Of a DNA stretch of 64,000 nucleotides, positions 11,145 to 22,261 are shown in pieces. Each line of letters starts with the position of its first letter. Position 1 is the first letter of the stretch. The translations under genes and the position numbers were made by a program. The stretch is from Capra hircus (taxonomy: Eukaryota > Chordata > Mammalia > Artiodactyla > Bovidae), in the NCBI RefSeq assembly GCF_001704415.2, contig NC_030811.1, forward strand, positions 53,309,591 to 53,373,590, written 5' to 3'. The notes beneath the pieces are model-generated. The model searched no databases, was not told the origin of the DNA, and saw only the letters and a list, made by a program, of their open reading frames with translations.

Positions 11145-11413
11145 TGTGGAGAAGGCCATGGCACCCCACTCCAGTACTCTTTCCTGGAAAATCCCATGGA
11201 TGGAGGAGCCTGGTAGGCTGCAGTCCATGCTAAGGGTCGGACACAACTGAGCAACTTCACTTTCACTTTTCACTTTCATGCATTGGAGAAGGAAATGGCA
11301 GCCCACTCCAGTGTTCTTGCCTGGAGAATCCCAGGGACGGGGGAGCCTGGTGGGCTGCCGTCTCTGGGGTCGCACAGAGTTGGACACAACTGAAGTGACT
11401 TAGCAGCAGCAGC
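11145..11413 (+). mobile_element. BovA2 SINE (dimer), sense
   Basis: First monomer 'gtggagaaggccatggcacc ... gagcaacttcactttcactt', second 'ttggagaaggaaatggcagc ... cttagcagcagcagc'. 'tgtcaaa' occurs on both flanks (11137-11143, 11414-11420) and may be the remnant target duplication. Confidence 0.95.
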
Positions 11414-11420
11414 TGTCAAA

Positions 11421-13775
11421 ATTCTGTAGTCCGAACAGGTTTCCTAAAGGGGGATTGTAAAGGGTGCTTAGCTAGCTAGTGCTCAGTGTCTAGCACCAAA
11501 GTCTCTCTATGCAGCTGCGTGCAGTTGTCTGCCTAAGGTCATGGGAGGGTATGGCCACTGGGAGGAGGCTTTGGGAGACAAGCGGAACTTATTGAAGAGT
11601 TCAGGCCCACGTAGCCCAGAAGCCTGCAAAAGGCAGCTAAGAATGCACAATAGGATGCTGATAGGGGGTACACAGAGAGTCAGGAGAGGAGGAACACTGG
11701 GAGCAGTTGTCCCTGGAAATCTGTGGGTGGAACGTATGCAGAGGGAGACCTGTGCCTGAAGGCTCATGCTGGCAAGCTCACCTCACTGCCCAGCCACCCC
11801 CATTCATCCCCAAGCAGGGATGACAAAGGAAGGGTAGCTGTGTAATGTGGCTCCCTGACCCAAGCTTTATGACCCTCTAGCCAGTCCTAAGACACAGGCT
11901 GTGGAAAGGAACAGATCAGAAGACAAGGAGGAGCAGGAGCACCCTCCACACTGAAGAACCTTTTATTAGGGCTTTTCAGGCATGAGATTGGAAGGAGGGA
12001 GCTGAGTGATCTCTTAAAAAAAACCAAAAAACTTGATTGAAGATGTGATTTTGCCAGTCTTTCTCTTCTTTCTTATTTCCTTTTGTCTTTTCAATTTGTG
12101 TCATGTTTTATAGACTGTGTAACAGAGGTGGTGGGACCGTTGAGTAATTAGCTGGAATTGATCTGGTAGAGAATCAATGTGGCAATCTGATCATTCAAGT
12201 TCAGAAAGAATCTTTTATAGAGAAAAAGCCCCCCAAAACAACCATGATTTATCCTCTCTCCCTTTGTTTATTTTTGTAGGCCTTGTGAAAGGCTTGGCTG
12301 ATTTACTGACATCTTTTCTTCCTTTGCAGGCCACATCCACATCAGTCCTCTACTCAGGTATACATTCTGTAAGGATGAAATCTATCTATGCAACTCGCAG
12401 TATGTAAGAACCAGTTTCTAGAAACGGATTCAGTTTAATGCCATTAAATGCAATCAGAAGTTACCAAGCATCTTACTGGAACTCACTTCCAAATGTAACC
12501 TAATCCAATTTACCTTTCCTTTGGTATTTAAGTTCCTGACAGCCAGTGTGGATATTTCTCAGACACAGCAGTTTGGCTTGTAATAGGTGCCTTTTCTTGC
12601 TTGCTTCTTCTTTATTTGTTTCCTGTTAGCATCTCGGTATGATGTTAGAGTGAGCATTCACCGCTGGATTATCGTTGATTCCCGACACAAAGATGCTGCC
12701 ATATCCTATATGATCCCTTGATTTCAGTGTCCCAGGTGTGTCAGATATTTGTGGGTACATGAATGAGACATAGCCCTGTTATCATGCTCCAGGTGACTTC
12801 TTACTCTATTTTAGAATCACAGTCATGTGATTGTGTGAGAACACTTTATCTCTAATAAACCTGGAGTCTAATGACTCTTTCCCACGTGATTTTAACGTTT
12901 CTTTTTCAATTGAGAATATTCCTTTTGAAGAACAAAAAGTTTGCACATGAACATTTAACAGGAGGGAAAAAGCCATTTCCTATTCTCTCAACTTGAACAC
13001 AATTGCAATATTTTAACTCTCACTTTGCAGTTTTGAATGTATGCCTTGAGGTGATTTAATTATCTGCTTCTGATCTCATCACAGAGAAGTGGTGGAAGCC
13101 TTGGGGGTGGGGAACTTTTCATTCCCCAATATCTTCTGCTAGAAAGCTGGTGCTCATGGATCATTTATTCAAGAAATTATTTTAAAACTCATTTTCTCTT
13201 TCACATAAGTTAAAGCTGCATCAGACTGGTCTGGCAAGGCTGCTGCTCTTCAATGATCTTGTGAGACCTGGACACGTGAGCTCTGGGTTAGGGGACTTGG
13301 ATAGTCCTGGAGCCAATCCTGTAACATTTGAGGAGGAGTTGACATCCCCTTGAGCCAAATCTACCTGTAAGACCCTCCATTAACCAAAGATACTCTAATA
13401 ATAAGGAGTTCTGGCTGTGAATCCCTTTTTTCACTGGGGAAATTCAAAGAAGTTAGTTGTGGTACTTTCTTGGAGTCAGAGCCATCCAGTTATGGGTGTG
13501 GGTTTTCCTTAAATACATCTTGAGTAAAAGCAATAGATTTCCTTCAGACCCTTTGGAGGTAAAGACTGGGACTGTCAGCTCGCCTTGCCTAAAACCTACT
13601 TGCTTTCCCAGACAGTCTAACCTGAAACTTAGACTCTCAACCTTTGTCTACTCACTTGTCTTTGACCTCATCGTCTTTGACCATACCTGAGTATCATGAG
13701 TGATGACCAACAACCTGCCCTGAGCCCATTTGCTAGAAGTCTCTTAAGTGTGATCCAGTCTAGCCCTGGTTTCCG
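11421..13775. other. Repeat-poor interval, no gene recognised
   Basis: About 2.35 kb without a repeat I can name. The open frames (up to 86 codons) have no recognisable domain, signal peptide or membrane pattern. One of the longer unique stretches, so a place where conserved noncoding sequence could lie; comparison with other mammals would show this. Confidence 0.45.
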
Positions 13776-13779
13776 TTTG

Positions 13780-13905
13780 GCTTGGTTACATCACTGTGCC
13801 CTCTTTGATATATATCTTTACATCACCACTTCAGTGGCCTCCTGTCATTTCAAATAGAGTATGCATGAAGCTAACCTCATGTGCCGTCTCATAATTCGAC
13901 TCAAT
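13780..13905 (+). mobile_element. Possible L2 fragment, sense
   Basis: 'cacttcagtggcctcctgtc' then 'atgcatgaagctaacctcat' loosely follows L2 (cttcaatggctccccattgc ... aaagtccaaactcctta). Weak. A T12 run follows at about 14007-14018. Confidence 0.35.
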
Positions 13906-14084
13906 GGTCCACACACCTTCTATACGTCAGTGGCAACAACTCTGCTTTCCTTGTCACCTCTGCTCGACTATTTCGACTGTTCCCTGTGCTTCACCATTGC
14001 TTTATCTTTTTTTTTTTCCTTTCCAGTCTTCCATATAGCCATGCTACAATTACTAAATTGCAGCAAAAATCTCCTAGACCCGTA

Positions 14085-14215
14085 AGTATTAGATCTGAAA
14101 GGGCACTTTTGCAACTAAACCAGTATCTTCAGTTTACAAATGAAGAAATGGCAGGTCCAGAGAGGTTACACACATTACTTTGTTTCAGACTAGGAGAGTC
14201 AAGCCTAGCATCCTT
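14085..14215 (-). mobile_element. MIR SINE, antisense
   Basis: 'tttacaaatgaagaaatggc', 'aggtccagagaggttacaca' and 'actaggagagtcaagcc' are the complement of the MIR core with the usual decay. Confidence 0.65.
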
Positions 14216-14224
14216 CCTCCTGGT

Positions 14225-14420
14225 CCCATATTCTTGCTACCCTGCCTGCTGATGTCCTGGTCCCCCTACCACCAGCCTCTTTCCCTTCATCCATTCTGTG
14301 CACTCAGCATTCACATTTATTTTCCTGAAATATTTCTCTCATCATCTCTCTCTCTCGTCCACAAAATTTTGGTGGTCCCTGTTGCTAGGACGACTATAAA
14401 GATTATCACTGGGACACTTG
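14225..14420 (+). mobile_element. L2 LINE fragment, sense
   Basis: 'ccatattcttgctaccctgc ... cttcatccattctgtgcact ... tttcctgaaatatttctctc' is consistent with L2 (caatccattctccacactgc ... gatctttctaaaa). The region to about 14860, past the CHR SINE, may continue the element but is too decayed to call. Confidence 0.45.
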
Positions 14421-14542
14421 AGAGTGAAAGAAATGCTAAGACAAACATAAATCAGGACATATGGTCATATTTCATGTAGCATAAATCATAAAGGTCAGAA
14501 TTTTCCCTCTGGAACTTAGGGTTTTCCATATTCAGGTCCCAA

Positions 14543-14682
14543 TTGCATTTCTTAAAAAAAAATTATTTATTTGACCACATGGCATATGGGACCTTAGTTT
14601 CCAGACCAGGGATTGAACCTGAGCCCCCTGCATTGGAAGCTCAGTGTCTTAACCAATGAACTGCCAGGGAAGTCCCCCCAAT
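14543..14682 (-). mobile_element. CHR-2-type cetartiodactyl SINE, antisense
   Basis: 'tgggaccttagtttccagac', 'cagggattgaacctgagccc', 'gtcttaaccaatgaactgcc' and 'agggaagtccc' form the complement of the CHR-2 SINE (gggacttccctggcggtccagtggttaagac). The poly-A end appears as the T-rich start. Confidence 0.9.
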
Positions 14683-15099
14683 TATATTTTTGTGCTCCGT
14701 CCTTAATAACTCTCGCAGCACTTTGCTCCAACCAATGTGCTCATCCTTCTTGGCATACTTCATGTATATCTCTGCTTTGGAACCATAACACTTTTCCCTG
14801 CTTACTAAGCTTCTTTATGTTCTTTAAGGGCCTAGTTGGGTCCCTTTTCTTCCATAAAATCTTCTAAGTTAGTTACATCTCCTGAGGATGTCTAGCTCCT
14901 CTTAAATCACACGCTTACTGTCTGTACTTCTAATCTAACACTTACAAGTGATGAAATGAGGTGTTTTGACTTTTTTCCTCTGTAGTGAGGATGTAGTCTC
15001 TGATCAGCCTCAGTATAAATGTGTCTGCCTTAAAAGAGAGAGACCCAAAAAATAACAAAAGTGGACAGAAGTTTCAAAATGGATGTAAGAACTTTATTG

Positions 15100-15430
15100 A
15101 TGAATATGGAAAACTGTACAGCCTCTGCAATGGAGAATGTGGCCTTATGTAACCAAAGTTTAAGTACACTCCCACTTCTGCCTGCACAGTGTACAATAAC
15201 ATATGCATAAGGTTATTGCTTGTGGCACTACTGTAATCCCAAAAGGTTGGAAGCAACTAAGTACCCAGCAGTAGGGAACTAGCTGAACAGACTATGATAT
15301 AGCACATAGCATGCAGTAGAAGAGCTGTGGGAAAAAAAAGGAAGATGTCTGTGTATGAATATGGAAAGATGCCTAGGACACAGAAAGTATAAGGTACAGA
15401 AGAGTGGCTATTATATACTACCCTTTAAGT
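15100..15430 (+). mobile_element. Old L1 3' end, sense
   Basis: 'aaaggttggaagcaactaag', 'tacccagcagtagggaacta', 'tgaatatggaaagatgccta' and 'aagagtggctattatatact' keep the order of L1M 3' regions (ttggaaacaacctaaatgtccatcaataggg ... gatctccaagatata). Heavily mutated; no frame survives. Confidence 0.65.
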
Positions 15431-15770
15431 GCCTTTAAGTACTTTTAACCTGTAAGTAGTTTATTGCATAAATTCTTTCATAAAATAGTATGCAGTGTAA
15501 TTAATTTTGCTTTCCCTCATTGGCAATATTTTTCATGTTTGGATTTGTGGAATTCTAACTGTCCGGGGAGGGACATCAGAGTTATGCTTTAGAAAGCTCT
15601 TTCTGCCACAAGTTAAGACACATTGGTACAAGAGGGGAAACCTGGTGAGAGGGTGACCTCCAGATGTGATCGTGGTGCCCAGGACTCCCAACCTCCAGCC
15701 TTGAATGTTGCTCTGTCAGCTGAGTTTCCTTATAAGAAGCTCAGCCATTTGCTGGCTTTGTATCTCAGCG
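15431..15770. other. No gene or recognised repeat
   Basis: Single-copy-looking DNA between an L1 remnant and a Bov-tA. A long frame starting at 15623 runs into the antisense SINE and owes its second half to it. Confidence 0.4.
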
Positions 15771-15983
15771 TGTGTGCATGCTTAGTTGGTAAGTCATGCC
15801 CGACTCTTTGCAACCCCCTGGACCGTAGCCCGCCAGGCTCCTCTGTCCATGGGATTCTTCAGGCAAGAATACTGGAGTGGGTTGCTGTGCCCTCCTACAG
15901 GGGTCTTCCTGCCCCAGGTATCAAACCCGCAACCTTTGCCTCTCCTGCATTTGCAGGCAACCACTGAGCAACCTGGGAAGCTC
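15771..15983 (-). mobile_element. Bov-tA SINE, antisense
   Basis: 'taagtcatgcccgactcttt ... cgtagcccgccaggctcctc ... caagaatactggagtgggtt ... acctgggaagctc'. 'ctcagc' just before and just after is a possible short target duplication. Confidence 0.94.
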
Positions 15984-16504
15984 AGCATTTCAATCTTATT
16001 GCCCTTGACCTTAAAGAGTTTCGAGTGTTTTTTTTCAGGTGAACATTTATTCAGAGGCATGAGTTTGCAGGCTGGTAATTTTGAGCACCAGACTTGTTTT
16101 ATTTGCTGATGTATGTGGTGGTTTCTCTCAATAGCAGAGGGAGGGAGGAAACAGATCCTTTGTTCCACTCATCACGTTTCATTCTGACAGTGTAATTTAC
16201 AGCTCTTTAAGAATGTCATTTAGAAATAACACCCAATTAATAAACCACTTTGCAATGATATTTTATTTTCTTTCTAACACACTTTGAATCTTATGGGTGG
16301 AGGAAAGTTAGAATATGACTTTTTAATGCAGACATCTGAAATGACCCATTCTAATAGAAACTCTGTAGGCAATAATGACTCCTCTCTCCAAACCCCCACA
16401 TCCAAGCAGTTATCAGTCATAATAATAGATGTCTTTGATGAATTGTCTTCAGGAATGCTCTATACAGCTGGCTTTTAACTTTTCTTCTGTTTTATATGTC
16501 ATCT
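15984..16504. other. No gene or recognised repeat
   Basis: Single-copy-looking sequence, AT-rich after about 16185. Nothing coding-like. Confidence 0.4.
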
Positions 16505-16650
16505 AATATTATTTTCTTATGGGGAAGGAAACTGAGGCTCAGAGAGGTTTAATAGTTTGCTCAAGATCACACAGCCTATGTAATGACAGGCCTGAGGTTG
16601 AACTCAGATCCTCAGGCTGTGAAGCTGGTGTTTGCACTGTGTTCACTGCC
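16505..16650 (-). mobile_element. MIR SINE, antisense
   Basis: 'ggaaactgaggctcagagag', 'gtttgctcaagatcacacag' and 'gaggttgaactcagatcctc' are textbook antisense MIR blocks. Confidence 0.88.
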
Positions 16651-16689
16651 TCCCTGACTTGGCCAAGCTCTGTCATGTCTGCCTTTGCT

Positions 16690-16890
16690 GGTGTCTTTCA
16701 CATCATTTCCAAACCCACTGAGAGCAGTTATGATCGCCCTCATTACCTCTCACCTGGAGTATTGTGACTTCCTTCCACAGGGCTCAGTCTCCAGGCTTTC
16801 CCTCTTATAACCTGGAGATCGTTCTTACCGTCTGGAGCTCGGTCTCCCTGAAGGGCCACAAGTATCCTTCCTCCACTCAGTACACCTCCC
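16690..16890 (+). mobile_element. L2 LINE fragment, sense
   Basis: 'tacctctcacctggagtatt' followed by 'gtgacttccttccacagggc' matches L2 (tctctcacctggactattgcagtagcctcctaactgg). It sits right after an antisense MIR. Confidence 0.55.
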
Positions 16891-17820
16891 CAAATATATG
16901 GTGATTTTTTTTTTCTTCAAAATATCATTCCTCAAAACATATGACTTTGTTTTTAATTTGAGTCCTTAAAAGTCTTCCATTTTCATTAAAATGAAAATTC
17001 AGTTATTTACTTGGAACCACAAACATTGTTGGAGCAGACACATGAGCTTGAAATTACCTAAAATAAATACCAGTACTGGGTGCTCATAGCGGTCAGCTAA
17101 TGGAATGACTTTTAAAAGGAAGCAGATTTGTACAGCTTTAGTGATTTTTCTTAGGCTCTGCCCTCACATAAGTGCACATTAGATATCATTGTACACAGGC
17201 CTTTTCAGGTTGCTTTAAAAAGCAATAAAGTGATTTTCACTAATTTTGTGGTACTCATGAATTCACATCCACAGACAATCAAATAAAAACCAGTCTTGTG
17301 TTACATAAATGTGGTTTTGTGGCTGGGATAAAATTTCCAGTGACAACATCGTACGCAGATTCCGAAGTGCTTTGTCTCAGACTGTGTAAATGGATGTGAA
17401 GATAGCGCACTCCAGAAATATGTTAGACGATGCAAAAAGTGACTCTAGTGATAACTAAGATGCTGCTGACAAAGATGTGTGTCAAGAGGTATTAAAATTG
17501 TTTAAAAAATATGGAAATGAAAAAGAGCAATATTTCTAAATGTAGCATCTTATGCTATCTGTGACTGTGAATATGTAAATGTAAATAAATAAGTAAATTA
17601 AAACTAACTATTTCATCTTTAGCCTTGAAAGTTTACATATTTAAACTAACCAAAACCCTTTCCCCCATATTTTCTCATTGTAAAAACAGTTGCTTCATTT
17701 TCAGGGTCTCCTTATGGTCATGTCTCAATACTGTACTACTCACAGAAAATCAGATATAGACCCTGCCCTCAGGACACCTTATAACCCAGAAGAAAAGAGA
17801 AGAGAAGTGTAATAATAGCT
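16891..17820. other. No gene or recognised repeat
   Basis: AT-rich. A fragment near 17758-17785 ('ccctgccctcaggacacctt') could be a scrap of antisense L2. No coding signal. Confidence 0.4.
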
Positions 17821-17824
17821 ACTG

Positions 17825-18110
17825 ACACAGAACCTCTCAAATTTAGTGGTATGAAACAGCAGCCATTTTATTAGGTTCATGGAATTTGTGGATTAGAAAT
17901 TCCAGAAAAGCACAGAGGGGAAAACTTTGTTCTATTCCATGACGTTTGGAGTCTTAGCTGAGAAGACTTGAAGGCTCAGCTGGAATCATTTAGGCTATCT
18001 TTACTCACTGGCACTGGGCTTCCTCACAGTATGGTGGCCTTATATTAGTCAGATTTCTTACATGATAGCTCAGAGCTCCAAGCACAAAAATTGCACTGGA
18101 CAAAGTAGAA
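17825..18110 (-). mobile_element. Possible MaLR-type LTR, antisense
   Basis: 'gtggtatgaaacagcagcca', 'ttttattaggttcatggaat', 'ttgaaggctcagctggaatc' and 'cctcacagtatggtggcctt' resemble the complement of MaLR LTR 3' halves (cttaaaacaacacacatttattatctcacag ... gaaggctcaactgggg). Divergence is high, so the family is tentative. Confidence 0.4.
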
Positions 18111-18517
18111 CCTGCATTGCCTTTTTCTCATCTGGTCTTTTCTGATGATGACTACCCATTTGTTAATCCAGCCACAGTCTTGGTTATAAGCAAGTCAGAA
18201 TTCTGGCTGAATTCAGGGGACGAACTCTAGACCCCACCTCTTGTGGGATGAGTGTCAATATCACATTGTAGGAGATTGTGTAGGACGGGAAGTATTGTGC
18301 CAACTTTTGACAAAGTACAACTTGACCTAAAGATCTTTGCCAGGCCCATATATAACAGTAAGTGGAGTTAGAAAACATAGTGTAAGTTCTATGATGTTAA
18401 AGAAAAGTTATTTATGGATGATGAGGCTTGGGCAAGGGAGAAAGGATAGAATCTGAACATATGAAAAAGTAGTTATGGAAACCAGATATAGAATTAATAA
18501 GAACTAGGCAACTGAAT

Positions 18518-18723
18518 TCTTCCCTGGTGGCTCAGGTGGTAAAGAATCTGCCTGCAATGCAGTAGACCTGGGCTCAATCCCTGGTTTGGGAAGATCTCCT
18601 GGAGAAGGGCATGGCAACCCACTCCAGTATGCTTGCCTGGAGAATTCCATGGACAGAGGAGCCTGGCGGGCTACAGTGCATGGGATTGCAAAGAGTCGGG
18701 CGTGACTGAGTGACTAATACTTT
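18518..18723 (+). mobile_element. Bov-tA SINE with 14-bp target-site duplication
   Basis: Complete head-to-tail copy: 'cttccctggtggctcaggtg ... gaagggcatggcaacccact ... gcgtgactgagtgactaata'. The 14-mer 'ctaggcaactgaat' is present at 18504-18517 and again at 18724-18737, fixing the insertion limits to the base. No decay is visible between the duplication copies. Confidence 0.98.
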
Positions 18724-19089
18724 CTAGGCAACTGAATGAAGCTACAGAATTAGGGAGAGAGTTGACTGGATGCTTTGGAGTCTGGATGTCAGGAGAAGGG
18801 TGTGCCTCAGTGGAAAAAAAAAGGAAACACAGACAGATAAGTATATGTGGGAAGAAGGTCCAGCAGCTTCTCAGTAGCACTTACAGTGCCTGAAATCTCA
18901 TAACCTCAGTGCACCCCTCCCCACCCTGCATTCTGGCCTCTGAGTCAACACTGCCTTGAAACTCCAACATAGATACCTCTTTGTGGTTCATTCTAATGGC
19001 TGCTTCCACTGGGCTTTCTGCCCTCCTGTGGCATCTCCCCCCAGGCTGGTCTTCCAGCAGAGCATGCTGCTCTACTCTTAAGCCACCTA

Positions 19090-19300
19090 CTGCTCCATCA
19101 TTTGACCCATTCACAGCCTTTGCCTCTGCACCACTGTCTTCTCTTGAAACTCTCCAATTTCTTGGGTTTAGTTGGTTCTCCTCCTACCTCTCTGGCTGTA
19201 CCGTCTCAGCCCCCTGGTCTAGCCCCTTTATCTCAAGCAGCTCATTATTTGTTGTTATTCCCCAGGGTTTCCTCCTTGTCTATTGTTCTGCACTCAACAT
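19090..19300 (+). mobile_element. L2 LINE internal (reverse-transcriptase-coding) fragment, sense
   Basis: 'tctcttgaaactctccaatt' and 'ggttctcctcctacctctct' then 'ggctgtaccgtctcagcccc' match the L2 RT-coding part (cttgaaactctctcctcccttggcttcc ... ttttcctcctacctctctggc). It contributes the 109-codon frame here, which is not a host gene. Confidence 0.6.
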
Positions 19301-19537
19301 TGCAAAGTGAGTTTCTTGTGGACCATGAACCCCTAAGTCGGGTTGTAAATTTTGTGAGCACCTGTGAGTAAGCATACAAATTTCTAGGAGGTGATCCATA
19401 ACTACATTGAATTCTCAAAGTTGTCTCTGATATAAGGAAAAACAAAAGGCTGAGACCCACTTCTTTCTGCATATATGGTCCATGGCTTTATCTTCCTTAA
19501 CTCTAGGATCCCTCCTTGACTATGTGTGAGTCTCCTT

Positions 19538-20043
19538 CAGTCAGTTAGTTCAGTCGCTCAGTTGTGTCTGACTCTTTGTGACCCCATGAATTACAGCACG
19601 CCAGGCCTCCCTGTCTATCACCAACTCCCAGAGTTCACTCAGACTCATGTCCATCGAGTCAGTGATGCCATCCAGCTGTCTCATCCCCTGTCGTCCCCTT
19701 CTCCTCCTGCCCCCAATCCCTCCCAGCATCAGAGTCTTTTCCAAGGAGTCAACTCTTGGCATGAGGTGGCCAAAGTATTGGAGTTTCAGCTTTAGCATCA
19801 TTCCCTCCAAAGAAATCCCAGGACTGATCTCCTTTAGAATGGACTGGTTGGACCTCCTTGCGGTTCAAGGGACTCTCAAGAGCCTTCTCCAACACCACAG
19901 TTCAAAAGCATCAATTCTTCGGCACTCAGCTTTCTTCACAGTCCAACTCTCACATCCATACGTGACCACTGGAAAAACCATAGCCTTGACTAGATGGACC
20001 TTTGTTGGCAAAGTAATGTCTCTGCTTTTGAAAATGCTATCTA
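19538..20043 (-). mobile_element. BovB LINE 3' end (ART2A-like), antisense, with target duplication
   Basis: A 506-bp 5'-truncated BovB: 'cagttagttcagtcgctcag' (tail repeat), 'catcgagtcagtgatgccat', 'ccctccaaagaaatcccagg', 'gcaaagtaatgtctctgctt'. The flanks read 'gtgagtctcctt' (19526-19537) and 'gtgagtctcttt' (20044-20055), a duplication with one mismatch. The open frames on both strands are BovB-derived, including the complement of the C-terminal 'YGCESWTVKKAE' motif. Confidence 0.96.
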
Positions 20044-20254
20044 GTGAGTCTCTTTGGGGAAATTTAAAAAAATACTCATGATCAGGGCTCAACCTCAGAC
20101 CAGTTGAATCCTGAGACTAGGGTCCAAAGGTTAATACATTTAAAATAAAGTGTTAACCCTGCTTTGTGCCAGTCATGAAGATAACCCCCATGGGTAATAC
20201 TTAAAACTATTTTCTCTTTACTAGGCCAAGTAGATTTTAACGGATGCATTTTTC

Positions 20255-20410
20255 AGTTTTGCAAAATGAAGAGTTTTGTGATGGATGGTGAGGATGGTTA
20301 CATAAAAACAAATATGCTAAACTCCACTTTTATACATTTAAAATGGTTAAAATGGTACACCTTATGGTATATGTATTTTACCACAATTTTTTAAAATAAT
20401 AAAAGATTAA
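20255..20410 (+). mobile_element. Old L1 3' terminus, sense
   Basis: 'gatggatggtgaggatggtt', 'tacatttaaaatggttaaaa' and 'tgtattttaccacaatttt' are the final 150 bases of the L1MA/L1MB 3' end, ending in an A-rich tail. Confidence 0.75.
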
Positions 20411-20685
20411 AAAAATACTGTTAACCAAAAAAGTGCAACTAGATTTGGGTGAAATAGAATCATTGGCCTTTTAAAAAGAGATTTGTTGTTTCTTAATATA
20501 AATTCAGTCCATTGAGAAATGATTGTATTTATACTTGAGAGATGATGTCAAAATTATTTCTCTCAAATCACAGTGAAATCGTGAGGGTAGAAAGTAGCTA
20601 TTACGGAGAACTACACAGAGGTAAAAGTCAGAAAAATGCCTGTTTCTGTCTGATTCAATTAATGGTATTTAGATGATAACTTTTG

Positions 20686-20893
20686 GGCTTCCCTGGTGAC
20701 TCAGATGGTAAAGAATCTGCCTGCAATGCAGGAGACCTGAGTTCGATCCCTGGGTTGGGAAGATCCCCTGGAGGAGAACATGGCAACCCACTCCAGTATT
20801 CTTGCCTGGAGAGTCCCCGTGGACAGAGGAGCCTGGTGGGCTACAGTCCATGGGGTCACAAAGAGTTGGAAATGACTGAGTGACTAAACACAA
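20686..20893 (+). mobile_element. Bov-tA SINE, sense
   Basis: 'gggcttccctggtgactcag ... gagttcgatccctgggttgg ... gaacatggcaacccactcca ... aatgactgagtgactaaaca'. 'ataacttt' occurs on both flanks (about 20674 and 20902), consistent with a target duplication. Confidence 0.97.
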
Positions 20894-21149
20894 CATAGAC
20901 CATAACTTTATTTTTCCTCCTTGAGTGTTTATTACTTAGACACAAAATTAAAATTACATATTTGATTAAAAAAACACTTGTAATGTAAGGACCAGCATGA
21001 TTCCTGAAGATATACTTTCAGCTGAGGTTGATATATTATTAAAAAATGATCAAGAAATTACCTAGAGGGACTTTACTCCCTATGCTTTGTGTGGTGTAGT
21101 AGTTGAATTCACAGAATCTGGAGCCAGAATATCTGGGTTTTCTTAAAAA

Positions 21150-21425
21150 AGCCTTAAAAAACGTTTACGTGTTTTTGGCTGTACTGGGTCTTCATTGCCG
21201 CAAGGGCTTCTCATCACAGTGGCTTCTCTTGTTGTGGAGTATGGGCTCCAGGGATGCTTGAGCTCTGCTAGTTGTGGTTCCCAGGCTCTAGAGCACAGGC
21301 TCAGCAGCTGTGGCATGTGGGTTTAGTTGCACCGAGACATATGGGATCTTCCTAGCACAGGGCCCAAACCATGTCCCGTGCATCGTCTGGTGGATTCTTA
21401 ACCACTGGACCACCAGGAAGTCCCA
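21150..21425 (-). mobile_element. CHR-1-type cetartiodactyl SINE, antisense
   Basis: 'tttttggctgtactgggtct', 'tcattgccgcaagggcttct', 'gtggcttctcttgttgtgga', 'gtggattcttaaccactgga' and 'ccaccaggaagtccc'. More mutated than the Bov SINEs around it. Flanking 'aatatctggg' and 'aatacctggg' look like an aged target duplication. Confidence 0.85.
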
Positions 21426-21540
21426 ATACCTGGGACTTAATCCAAACCCCACTATCAGTTATTAGTGTGAAGTTAATTTAACTGATTATGCCTGTTTCTC
21501 CACCTGTCATATTTGCCCTAACCTCACAGAATTTCAACTC

Positions 21541-21790
21541 CTGAGTTGGAAAGATCCACTGGAGAAGGGTTAGGCTACCCACTCCAATATTCTTGGGCTT
21601 CCCTGGTGGCTCAGATGGTAAAGAAGCTGCCTGCAATGCAGGAGACCTTGGTTGGATCCCTGGGTTGGGAGGAGTCCCTGGAGGAGGGAAAGGCTACCCA
21701 CTCCAGTATTCTGGCCTGGAGAATTCCATGGACTGTATAGTCCATGGGGTGGCAAACAGTTGGACATGACTGAGCAACTTTCATTTTTCA
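21541..21790 (+). mobile_element. Dimeric Bov-tA (Bov-tA3-like) SINE, sense
   Basis: A partial unit, 'ggaaagatccactggagaag ... ctccaatattcttg', runs straight into a complete Bov-tA head, 'ggcttccctggtggctcaga'. The body ends 'gaattccatggactgtatag ... acatgactgagcaacttt'. This head-less plus complete arrangement recurs in ruminant genomes. It interrupts the MIR. Confidence 0.88.
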
Positions 21791-22261
21791 TAGAATGTAA
21801 TGAGATAATACACATAAATATTTAGGATGGAGTCCAAAGCTTTTATTATGTCCCATCACATTGAGTTTTAGGAGTTTCCAATACAGCAAACATTTCCTGT
21901 GTGTTGACTATACGTCACTGGAGAGAGTCACAAAAAATACCTTGAAACAGACTTTCTTTTGAGAACCTCAAAGACCCTCCCCTAATCCCAGCTCTTTGTA
22001 CCCCGACCCTTCTCCTAATAGGTATCACAACTATATATTTTTCCTGCATAGTCCTTGATGCAGCCCCTGTGTCTTCAACTTCTCCCAACTCCACAGAACA
22101 TTCATTTGTTTACTGAGCTTCAGGTTTCTTGAGGGCTCCGACCGTGGAGTCTCCCTGCTTATCTGGGCACTCATTCTCCCACCTGACTTCCTTACTGTCG
22201 TTCCTTGAGAGCTGCTCTGCTTTAGGGCCCTGGGTTTCCTTCCAGCCTTACATTCACAGAA

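Larger units (their letters stand above)
21095..21835 (+). mobile_element. MIR SINE in three pieces, split by two younger SINEs
   Basis: Piece 1, 21095-21146: 'cagaatctggagccagaata'. Piece 2, 21426-21540: 'gggacttaatccaaacccca', 'tttctccacctgtcatattt', 'aacctcacagaatttcaac'. Piece 3, about 21788-21835: 'gaatgtaatgagataataca'. Joined in order they give a MIR from its 5' part to its 3' part. The gaps are filled by a CHR-1-like SINE and a Bov-tA dimer. Confidence 0.7.

Noticed and set aside
19360..19460. Possible hAT fragment ('gaattctcaaagttgtctct')
   Set aside because: Too short and diverged to separate from unique DNA by eye.
20060..20130. Possible MER5/MER20 scrap ('gggctcaacctcagaccagt')
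   Set aside because: One short block only; no terminal sequence.
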